Assembly: GCA_013368445.1 (NCBI GenBank)
Contig: JAACJO010000009.1
Location: forward strand, 310,001 to 374,000
Length of the DNA stretch: 64,000 nucleotides
Source of the DNA: Leucocoprinus leucothites
Taxonomy: Eukaryota > Basidiomycota > Agaricomycetes > Agaricales > Agaricaceae
Reading direction: 5' to 3'
A model generated the notes under the pieces. The model made no database searches. It was not told where the DNA came from and saw only the letters and a program-made list of their open reading frames with translations. Positions 55,161 to 64,000 of the stretch are shown in pieces; within the stretch, counting starts at the first letter, position 1, and every line of letters begins with the position of its first letter. The position numbers were made by a program, and so were the translations under genes.

Positions 55161-57710
55161 ATGCCTACTCGTTCTCCCTACACAGGCACGAGCCGAAAGC
55201 TCATTCTCGCTTTCGACGTGGGCACAACTTATAGTGGGATATCCTATGCGTAGGTTTCTCAACACGTCCATTGGTTATTGTCTTGACAATGGGCCAGGAT
55301 CCTTGACCCTGGTCGTGAACCTGAGATCAAACCAGTGACTAGGCAAGATCTATAATCTTTCCCGTGAATTCCAGCTCGATATACCCCATGCGGTTTAGGT
55401 TCCCGAACAGGGCTCAAGCTGGAGGGGATGCGAAGGTTCCTACTGTTATCTACTATGACTCAGATGGAACTCCTCAGGCGATTGGCGCCGAGACCGAAAA
55501 TGAAGGACTCAGTGGTATCGCTGAGGAGAACTAGTGGATTAAAGCTGAGTGGTAATCATGTTTCTGGGATGCTCGTTCCGGCAAATGCTCAAGATCTGGT
55601 TTATTTAGGTTCAAGCTCCATTTGCGACCTCGGACACAAGAAACCGCATCTGTTTCCGAAGACATACCGCCACTCCCTCGAGGAAAAACCGCGGTCGAAG
55701 TATTCGCAGACTTCCTCAAGTACTTGGACCAATGCGCTCGAAGTTATATTGGAGAGACACAAATCGATGGAGCGAGCTTGTTATCAGGAAAGGTTGAATT
55801 CATCTTATCGCATCCGAACGCGTGGGAGGGAGCTCAGCAAACCATGATGAGGATCGCCGCTATACAAGCAGGGCTCGTAGAGGCTACTCCTGAAGGCCAA
55901 CAGCGCATCTCGTTTATCTCAAAAGGAGAAGCAAGTTTGAATTTCTGCCTGGATAAAGACCTCACAAATGAGTCAATTGAGGTTTAGTCTTTTTCCTGGG
56001 TCCCGTTCGACGTCCTCTAAGTCAACTCGCCAGCGAGGGGAAGGCGTCACTATTGTTGATGCTGGTGGAGGCACGCTTGACGTTAGTACATATGCACGTA
56101 TAGATAATTCTACACACGAGTATGAAGAAATTGCGGCGGCAAAGTGTGAGTTGCCTTCTGCTCTGGCGCTGTTAAAGGTGCACTCACTTAATCTCCACAG
56201 CTTACTTTAAAGGCTCCGTGTTTGTGACTCGTGCGGCATCAAAGTATCTCGATGGTAAGCTTACCATGCTCCTCTCCCCCAAAGCTTGGGTCAAAAATTC
56301 CCTCAAGATTTTCTGCGCAACACTAGATTCCACGAGGACGTTCCCCTCATAGTGGACAGATTTGACAAAAAAACCAAGCTGGCTTTCCGAGACTCAGATG
56401 ACCCCCAATACATCAAGTTTGGGAATACGCGGGATAGAGATCCAAATCTAGGGATTCGAGCAGGCCAGCTGAAGTTAAACGGGCGGGTATCGTCTCAATG
56501 CATGCTATCTCTTAGAGTTAACCCCTTAACACTTTAGCAATATCACTGCCGAGTTCTTTGAACCGTCCATCCAGTGTATTGTCTCTGCTGTAATGGAGCA
56601 GCAGCAACACTCTCAGAAAACGATATCCGTGTGTCTCGTCTCGTTAACCCCATCAAGTTCGATTTCGGAATGACCACTATGCACAGACTGTCTTCCTTGT
56701 CGGTGGATTTGCCGCCAGCGATTTTCTCTTTGCTCAAGTTCAGCAACAATTAATGTCACGGGGGCTTGCTGTCCACCGCCCTGATGCACACCTGTAAGCC
56801 AAAATCATCGTTAAAAGCAGTTGAAGTATCTAAACCGCCGTTGGACAGTAATAAAGCAGTGCCAGATGGTGCGATCGCTCACTCACTCCGACCTGTGGTG
56901 TCAAGCCGAGTGTCTAAATATACGTATGGCATCAAGTCTGGTATAGCTTATGATCCCTCGAATGTCGAACATGTTGCGCGTTCTAGTCTTCGCTTTAAAT
57001 CGCTGAGCGGGAATGACAGGTTGTCCGGTAGCTTCTGTCCTATACTCAAGAAGGTTCCTCTGAAGTATTCTTTTTTATTATTATCTCTGTCTGACTTGCG
57101 AATGACAAGGGCATCCGGGTCTCCGAAACACAAGAATTTCGCCACGGTTTCTTCAGAGAAGCGTCTGACAAGCGCAATTTCAGCAAAATCGACAAATTTT
57201 GGATTACGCGTTATAGAGGGAATATGTTGTCTGTAGAATTTATAGATCAGGACCCAGGCAAGTGCCAACCAGAGCTCTGCTTCCGCTTTCTTTGAGACCG
57301 AAATGAGCAGAAAACTTTCACGACATTTTTGAAGTTCGGGTTGACCTCTCGCGCGTGATCGATGGCTTGCGCCCCATGATTGGACAAGGAGGGAAACGGT
57401 ATTTTAAAGTCGGATATTACATTGTTATTATATTCGGCGCCATGGAATTTAAGGCTCAGTATGCATGGAATGAAAATGTGAGCACATCTACCCCTTGGTC
57501 TACATTACTTTCTGACATTGCTCCTAGGGAGTAGAAATGAGGTTGGTCTTTTCCATCTCTGATGTCGAGAATGCCGAAATATTATATTCCAGGGGTCCAG
57601 CCGAAATTATCTATGACATTGATATCCAGGACCACCAACAAAATACCTCCTCCCTGCTCGTCCTGCGCACGAATCACGAGAACCTGCGAATAGCTGACTA
57701 CTGGACTTAG
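55161..57710 (+). pseudogene. HSPA12-like Hsp70 family gene, unit 2, one nonsense codon
   Basis: Start at 55161 (MPTRSPYTGTSRKLILAFDV). All exons seen in the other units are recognisable, including AFDVGTTYSGISY, DVFADFLKYLDQ with Glu in place of Asp at its first residue, HPNAWEGAQQTMMRIAAIQA, GEGVTIVDAGGGTLDVSTYA, TVFLVGGFAASDFLF and SNKAVPDGAIAHSLRPVV. The last exon extends past the unit 3 end (HQQNTSSLLVLRTNHENLR). The only clear lesion I found is TAG at 55532-55534, in the exon that reads SSWIKAEW in units 3 and 4 (a Ser codon there). The second intron again has a GC donor (GCAAGA). This looks like a recently disabled gene; readthrough or a sequencing error are alternatives. Confidence 0.8.
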
Positions 57711-58232
57711 CTGAGATACTTGTATATGGCTGTTCTTCTTCTCCAGCGATATCTGTTGCCTTTAATCGGAAAGCCCTGATCTTTTATCCAGTGTGAGGCG
57801 CAACGGTTTACTACAAACTGCAGGAGAGCACAGGCAATAATATCTTGTCAGAATACTTTGAACCTTCACAGACTCGTATTGTGGGTGTTCATATGCTGAG
57901 TGGATGAGCAAGAAGTGTGGCCAACGGCGGGCGCGCACCAGCTGCGAGGCCCGCTGCTGAGTGGAGATGGAAGAGATGACACAGCCAGGTGCAATATCCT
58001 CCAATGAGGATAAAACAAACCAGGAAGGTTAAATGAAGGTGGTTCGATGCCCTGAGGGGTGTGATCGAGGACGATCTCGATTATATAGTGCGAGATGTTC
58101 GGTAGAGTAAGGCTTAAGCGAGGCCATAGTTGGGGGTGACGAATTCCCACGATTGAATGGTGGAGATCGAAGAAGCTTTGAAGCTTTAAAGCGTCGTACA
58201 ATCGTGGTTCAATGTTCAATGTCAACGTTCGA
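57711..58232. repeat. Duplicated intergenic block upstream of unit 3
   Basis: From about 57880 to 58160 this matches 61640-61915 upstream of unit 4, for example CCAGCTGCGAGGCC at 57939 and 61696 and GAGATGTTCG at 58090 and 61850. No coding frame is supported on either strand. It marks the left side of the second duplication. Confidence 0.7.
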
Positions 58233-58378
58233 CGTGAGTGCTCAAACCAACATTAACCAGTGTGAAGCTGATTAGATTACGAACAGCACTGTGTAAGCCC
58301 AACAAGTAATGTGAACGACCTGAGAGGATCAGCCGCCTTCTCACTGGCCACTGCTTGGTGATCGATCGTCTGTGATCA
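58233..58378 (+). pseudogene. Relic of the GH105 last exon before unit 3
   Basis: The intron-exon end of GH105 is still readable. A GTGAGT donor at 58234 is followed at 58287 by an exon reading CVSPTSNVNDLRGSAAFSLA, which aligns to YVSQTVDVNDLKGLAAFLLA in the intact gene. The spacing and the following GATCGATCGTC also fit (source GATTGAACGTC). Only about 145 bases survive. It is absent upstream of unit 4. Confidence 0.7.
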
Positions 58379-58722
58379 TGATGATACCGGAACATAAACT
58401 TTAAGGGATAGCCATTTTATATCCACTGAAGTTAACATCGTCCTTATACAAGGTTTTGTGGAAGCACATAAAAACGCGGAACCAAGCCATTAATACGCCT
58501 CCAATGACCTCCAAAGAATCATCTCGTCACGCCAGGCCAAAATGGGTTATCTCCCCCTTCAGTTGGGCTTGATCCGCAGCTATAGAGACCCCAAAGACCT
58601 CCCCCCCACCAATACCTTGTGCCATCGTAAATCCAAGGAGCCACGTGTTGGGGGTCAAACAATATAAGTAGTTGAAGTTCTAAAACTTACAGGGTAAGTG
58701 CCTGAGGTTTCTGATACATACG
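58379..58722 (+). promoter_or_regulatory. Promoter block shared by units 3 and 4
   Basis: Bases about 58436-58722 match 61998-62251 closely. Conserved parts include CTCGTCACGCCAGGCCAA, a TCCAAGGAG element and AATATAAGTA at 58661-58670, 53 bases before the ATG, which is the likely TATA element. Units 1 and 2 lack this block. Confidence 0.6.
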
Positions 58723-61270
58723 ATGTCTACTCGCCGGCCTCCCTATACCGGAAAGGAACGCAAACTCGTCCTCGCATTTGATGTGGGTACTACTTACAGC
58801 GGTATATCATACACGTATGTCTTTCCCTGCTTCTATGAACGGTGCTATAGTCAGTGACCGATTCACCTAGGGTCCTTGATCCTGGCACCGAGCCAAAGAT
58901 TTATCCAGTGACAAGGTCAAGGATAACATACGCATTGTTTCACGTTCGAAAATTGAGAGCCTAAGCAGATTCCCTGGACGAGCTGGAGCAGGCGGAGATG
59001 CCAAAGTACCTACGGTCATCTATTATGCAGAAGATGGTACAATCTGCGCTATTGGAGCACAAACAGAACGGGAGGGCCTCGACGCTCTTGCGCAAGAATC
59101 TTCCTGGATCAAGGCCGAATGGTGACGTTTCCCTACGGTTGACCGTTCTTTAGCTAACCGCAAGAAACACCATCAGGTTCAAACTTCACCTCCGCCCAAA
59201 GACTTGCTCATCAAGTTCAGTGTCTGACGATATTCCACCGCTTCCCCTTAGCAAAACGCCCGTTGATGTCTTCGCGGATTTCCTCAGGTATATGAAGCAG
59301 TGCGCGAAGGCATACATCGAGGAGACACACCTGGTTGATGGTTCAGACTTCTGGAAGTCTGAGAAAGAAGAATATATCATATCGCATCCGAATGCATGGG
59401 AAGGAGCCCAACAAACATTGATGCGGAACGCTGCTATACAAGCTGGATTGGTTTCAGATACCGCCTCGGATCGGAGAAGGATACAATTCGTGACCGAAGG
59501 CGAGGCAAGTCTAAACTTCTGCCTCGACAGGGGCCTGACAAACGACTCTATTCGGGTAAACATTGTACAATTCTCTGTCCTCTTACTGATGCTCAAATGT
59601 CCCGTGTAGCGCGGAGAAGGTGTAACCATAGTCGATGCTGGGGGTGGCACAATAGATATCAGTACATATGCACGAAATCCATCCAACGAGAACGAATATA
59701 AGGAGATTGCGGCAGCTCAATGTACGTTGTTGACTGTGCGTTTATAATCGCGTCTTAGAAGCCCCCCCCCCTTCTCCTTTAGCCTATTTCAAAGGATCTG
59801 TCTTTGTGACACGGGCAGCAGCCAAGTTCCTTGATAGTAAGTCACATCTCTGTCGATCCAGTCAATCGTTTACTTCAGTAACATTGTGAAGATCACCTGT
59901 TAGGCTCCCAATTCTATGACGATGTGGCCTTTATGACGGAAAAATTTGACAAATCCACGAAACTTCTATTTCGAGACCCGAAAGATCCACAATACATCAA
60001 GTTTGGCAACGTGCGCGACAAAGATCTCAGTCGAGGCATTAAATGGGGTCAGCTTAAGCTGGAAGGGTTTGCATACTCTTTGTCAGAGGCCCTATAATCA
60101 TCCGCTGACTCCGATATTGCTCTAAACAGTCATGTCGTCGCGCAGTTCTTTGAACCGTCTATTCAATGCATTGTCGATGGAGTAGTCGAACAAGATCGCC
60201 TCTCCACCCAACCTGTTAAGGTTCGTACCGCATCTACAACCACCAAACCTCCAAATACTATGCAACTCACAGAAGAACTGGTCCTAGACTGTGTTTGTGG
60301 TAGGCGGCTTTGCTGCGAGTGATTATTTGTTCTCCCAGCTGGAGAAGATACTTCGACTGCTGGGATTCAACGTGTACCGCCCAGACCCCCACCTGTAAGT
60401 CACCCTGGTAGAATTCTCCTGACGTTTTATTCAACATCGTCTTGAAGGAACAAAGCAGTCCCAGATGGGTCAATCGCAGGCTATTTGCGCCCCTCGGTAA
60501 GGACTAGAGTATCCAGGTTTACCTACGGTGTGCGATGCTCGAGGGCCCTCGATTTCTCTGACGAAGAGCATGCTCGACGGGTATCTAGCGCAAACCTGAG
60601 CCTGAGAGGAAGGCTTGTAATCCCTGGTATATTTTCCAACATACTTGACAAGGTAAACCCATCTTTTCTTGTTGTTCTCTATTTACTTATTGCTGTTCTT
60701 TTAGCATACGCAAGTATCAGAAAGCCAGGAATTTCGTGAGACGTATTGTGAAGTAGCCGCGGGGAAGGAAGATCTAAACGGGCATAAACTGACGCCTATC
60801 TTATGTTACCGGGGTAGTCTTTCGTCCCCGCGGTTCCTTGATGAGGATTCCGGTGAGTTTATTACGATCCCAGTTTCTGCGCGCCATGGTACAATAACAT
60901 GACCTCTGCCTGTGATTCCTTCCAGAAAATTTCCACAAGATGTTTACGATACACGCCGACACATCCGATCTCATCAAACAAGCCCAAGAATGTCAAGGTC
61001 CTTTCGGGAGCTATTATATGCTGACTTTTGACTTTGTCATCCTATTTGGTCTCACTGAACTCAAGGTTCAGCTTGCTTGGACAGAAGACGTACGTCGCCA
61101 TCATAGAGACATTTATTTTGGGGGTCCGGACTGACCTTCCTTTTTGCATTACAGGGAGTCGAGAAACGGTGGGCTTTATTGCGTTCGCCTCGCAATGCAC
61201 AGCCTGATCATTCTCTTTCAGAACACCAGCGGAGGTCATGTTTGATACTGAGATTGAGTACAAAGATTGA
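58723..61270 (+). CDS. HSPA12-like Hsp70 family protein, unit 3, intact
   Basis: Start at 58723 (MSTRRPPYTGKERKLVLAFD), stop at 61268. About 13 short exons; exon 1 is 58723-58814 and exon 2 58871-58915. The actin/Hsp70 ATPase fold is complete: AFDVGTTYSGISY (phosphate 1), YIISHPNAWEGAQQTLMRNA, GVTIVDAGGGTIDISTYA (phosphate 2), YFKGSVFVTRAAAKFLD, TKLLFRDPKDPQYIKFGNVR, TVFVVGGFAASDYLFSQLEK (adenosine) and NKAVPDGSIAGYLRPSVRTR. The C-terminal part ends GVEKRTPAEVMFDTEIEYKD, in which a 14-base micro-exon (61155-61168) encodes GVEK plus two bases of Arg. There is no classical substrate-binding domain and no EEVD tail, as in animal HSPA12 and its many fungal relatives. An ATP-driven signalling or chaperone role in the cytosol is inferred; no substrate is known. 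Confidence 0.85.
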
Positions 61271-61639
61271 TTTGGAGGATACGAGAGATACTCTCAGTAA
61301 ATTGCGTTGGACTACACTATATCGTGTCTCTAGAGCCCGACTAATCTAGAGGCAAAAGGAGCAAATTCTTGTTGGTAAATCGGGTTTACCAGTCGTCGGC
61401 CCACAACCTGAAAGCGAGGCACAACACTACTTGGCGCAAAGACTTGGATTAAAGAGTTGTGCCAGTGGAAGCGCAGTGGTGGAGCATCAAGCTATACTAC
61501 ACAAGATTCTAGAGTAAGAATCGTATCAAATATAATGCGACCTGAAGGCATGTTAGAATGCTCTGTCGCTCCCTACGCCTTAGCGCTAGTTTGTTTGTTG
61601 CCGGCCCTTTATATATAGTGAGACACAGCGACTTACTAT
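61271..61639 (+). other. Spacer with a 56-codon exon-like open frame
   Basis: Bases 61350-61517 form an uninterrupted frame that starts right after an acceptor-like CTAG and ends at TAA. It reads QKEQILVGKSGLPVVGPQPE, then AQHYLAQRLGLKSCASGSAV and ends HKILE. The composition is protein-like, but no start codon or upstream exon is evident and no clear counterpart is found after units 1 and 2. It may be a last exon of an alternative Hsp70 transcript, or a relic of another gene. Confidence 0.3.
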
Positions 61640-62251
61640 AGATTGTGGCACGGAGAGCGGATGAACAAGAAGCGGACGGACGGGCTAACAAGCGCCAGCT
61701 GCGAGGCCTCCTGCAGAGCAGTGGTGGAATAGGTCACGCAGTCAGGTACAATCTCCTCCAATAAGAAAAAAAATGAATTGAGATCGTTAAAGGGATGTAT
61801 TCGATGCGCTGAAGGATGTGATTGAGGACGATTTCGATTGACGTGAGATGTTCGATATAGTAGTCACAGGCCCTCAAGGCCATAATTGGAGGCGACAAAT
61901 TCCTATGGTCGAAGGATGAAGATGATCGATGATCGATGATCGATGATTGATGATGCATTGATACATGATGGATAACCTTTACGCATCCACCGTTAAAATC
62001 GTCCTTACCCAACGTTGTGTGGAAGCGCATAAAAAACGTGGAACCCAGCTGTTAAGACACTTCCAAAGAATCGTCTCGTCACGCCAGGCCAAGATGGGAT
62101 GGCTTCCCTTTCAATTAAGCTCAATCCGCAGCTATAGAAACCCCGAAGACCTCCCCTGCATCAATACCTTTGTCAATCCAAGGAGTCATGCATTGGGGGC
62201 CAAACAATATAAGTACTTAAACTTATGGATGTGAGGTTTCTGGTACATAAG
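61640..62251 (+). repeat. Duplicated intergenic and promoter block before unit 4
   Basis: Counterpart of 57880-58722, but with the 195-base segment holding the GH105 relic replaced by a short GATGATC repeat (about 61918-61960). The promoter part carries AATATAAGTA at 62206-62215, 36 bases before the ATG. Confidence 0.7.
61918..61960. repeat. Short tandem GATGATC repeat
   Basis: Four to five imperfect copies of GATGATC, continuing as GATTGATGATG. It lies at the point where units 3 and 4 stop matching, so it may be a repair footprint or a simple-sequence expansion at a deletion junction. Confidence 0.7.
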
Positions 62252-64000
62252 ATGTCTACTCGCCGGGCTCCCTATGCTGGAAAGGAACGCAAACTCGTCC
62301 TCGCATTTGATGTGGGTACCACTTACAGCGGTATATCATACACGTATGTCTTTCTCTGCTTCTCCGAGTGGCGCTACAGTCAATGATCGATCCACGTAGT
62401 GTCCTTGATCCCGGCATCGAGCCAAAGATTTACCCAGTGACAAGGTCAGGGATAACATAAGTGCTGTTTCACGTTCGAAAACTGAGAGTCTAAGCAGATT
62501 CCCTGGACGAGCTCGAGCAGGCGGCGATGCCAAGGTACCTACAGTCATCTATTATGCAGAAGACGGCACAACCCGCGCTATTGGAGCAGAAACGGAACGA
62601 GAAGGCCTTGATGCCCTTGCGGAAGAATCCTCTTGGGTCAAGGCTGAATGGTGACACTTCCCTACGGTTGACCGTTCTTTAGCTAACCACAAGGAACACC
62701 ATTAGGTTTAAGCTTCACCTCCGCCCGAAGACTTGCTCATCAAGTTCAGTGTCTGACGATATCCCACCACTTCCCCTTAGCAAAACGCCCGTTGATGTCT
62801 TCGCGGATTTCCTCAGATACATGAAGCAGTGCGCGAAGACATACATCGAGGAGACACACCTGATCGATGGTTCAGACTTTTGGAAGTCCGGGAAGGAAGA
62901 ATATATCATATCACACCCGAATGCATGGGAAGGAGCTCAACAAACATTGATGCGGAACGCTGCTATACGAGCTGGATTGGTTTCGGATACCGCCTCGGAT
63001 CGGAGAAGAATACAATTCGTGACCGAAGGCGAGGCAAGTTTAAACTTCTGTCTTGACAAGGGCCTGACAGACGACTCTATTCGGGTAAACATTCTGCAAC
63101 TCTTCGCCCCTTCTTTCCGATGCTCAATTTTCCCGTGTAGCGCGGGGAGGGTATAACCATAGTCGATGCTGGGGGTGGCACAATAGATATCAGTACATAT
63201 GCGCGAAATCCATCAAATGAGGACGAATTTGAGGAGATTGCGGCAGCCCAATGTACGCCGTTGAACATGCATTCATAATCGCGTCTTAGATCTGGTCCTG
63301 TTCAGCCTATTTCAAGGGATCTGTGTTTGTGACGCGAGCAGCAGCCAAGTTCCTTGATAGTAAGTCGCGTCTCTGTCTATCCAGTCGGCAATTCACTTTA
63401 GTAACGTTGTGAAGATCACCTATCCGGTTCTCAATTCTATGACGATATGCCATTCATGACGGAAAAATTTGACAAATCCACAAAACTTCTCTTTCGAGAC
63501 CCGAAAGATCCACAATACATCAAATTTGGTAATGTGCGCGACAAAGATCTCAGCCGAGGCATTACACGGGGTCAGCTGAAGTTGGAAGGGTTTGCACGCT
63601 CCTTGTCAGAGGCCCATAATCATCCGTTGACTCCGATATTGCTCTAAACAGTCATGTCGTCGCGCAGTTCTTTGAACCGTCTATTCAATGCATTGTCGAT
63701 GGGGTAGTCGAACAAGATCGCCTCTCCACCCAGTCTGTTAAGGTTCGTACCACGTCCACAAGCATGAGGCCTCCAAAGCTGTGCGACTCACAGAAAAATT
63801 TGTCCTAGACTGTGTTTTTGGTGGGTGGCTTCGCTGCAAGTGACTATTTGTTCTCCCAGCTGGAGAAAATGCTTCAACCACTAGGGTTCAACGTGTACCG
63901 CCCAGACCCCCACCTGTACGTCTCTCAGGTAGAATCACCCTGACGTTGCATTCAACATCGTCTTGAAGGAACAAAGCAGTCCCAGACGGTTCAATCGCGG
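62252..64000 (+). CDS. HSPA12-like Hsp70 family protein, unit 4, cut by window edge
   Basis: Start at 62252 (MSTRRAPYAGKERKLVLAFD). Every exon up to the window end matches unit 3 with high identity and the same intron positions: VLDPGIEPKIYPVTR, VPTVIYYAEDGTTRAIGAET, EESSWVKAEW, DDIPPLPLSKTPVDVFADFL, HPNAWEGAQQTLMRNAAIRA, DAGGGTIDISTYARNPSNED, YFKGSVFVTRAAAKFLD, DPKDPQYIKFGNVRDKDLSR, TVFLVGGFAASDYLF and NKAVPDG at the edge. No stop or frameshift was found. At the ITRGQLKLEG position unit 3 reads IKWGQLKLEG, one of few differences. The C-terminal exons lie beyond the window, so intactness is not proven. Confidence 0.82.

Noticed and set aside
51290..57710. Repeat-induced point mutation as the cause of decay in units 1 and 2
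   Set aside because: Some changes are C-to-T or G-to-A, but the unit 2 stop is a transversion and a length change is present in unit 1; sequence context was not counted.

Overview
This window looks like nuclear DNA of a filamentous basidiomycete, most likely an agaricomycete. Coding regions on both strands are cut by many short GT-AG introns (48 to 67 bases where I measured them). The gene content is typical of that group: DUF6533-type seven-helix membrane proteins, AIG1-like P-loop GTPases, an F-box/WD40 protein, an HSPA12-like Hsp70 family and a pectin-degrading GH105 enzyme. A link to the Cantharellales/Rhizoctonia side of the tree is only an impression. There are no bacterial operons, no CRISPR array, and I recognised no rRNA or tRNA gene.

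1-34.6 kb is an ordinary euchromatic gene region: a 5' part of a P-loop GTPase (minus), a small three-exon gene (minus, weak), a large chromodomain/coiled-coil/zinc-finger protein (minus), a GTPase-like protein without a visible P-loop (minus), a seven-helix membrane protein (plus), a SulP sulfate transporter with a STAS domain (minus), origin recognition subunit ORC5 (minus), an F-box/WD40 protein (plus), a DUF6533 membrane protein (plus), a four-helix membrane protein (plus) and a giant BEACH/WD40 trafficking protein (plus). 35.0-48.8 kb continues with an alpha-beta barrel protein (minus), another seven-helix protein (plus), a mitochondrial dicarboxylate-type carrier (plus), an intact GH105 unsaturated-uronyl hydrolase (plus), a small unknown protein (plus) and an AIM9-like mitochondrial phosphotransferase (plus).

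The unusual part is 48.9-64.0 kb. It is a tandem array of four HSPA12-like Hsp70 genes whose start codons lie at 51,290, 55,161, 58,723 and 62,252. The first two copies are broken by stop codons and each is preceded by a 3' fragment of the GH105 gene found intact at 44 kb. The third copy is intact and has a short relic of the same GH105 3' end upstream. The fourth is intact as far as the window edge. A dispersed repeat of about 0.9 kb (here called R) lies at 38.2 kb and 49.0 kb. The second R copy carries a 169-bp solo LTR with a perfect 5-bp target duplication, and the first R copy shows the empty site. The second array unit keeps only about 20 bases of R. The array therefore records a readable order of duplication, transposon insertion, deletion and gene decay.
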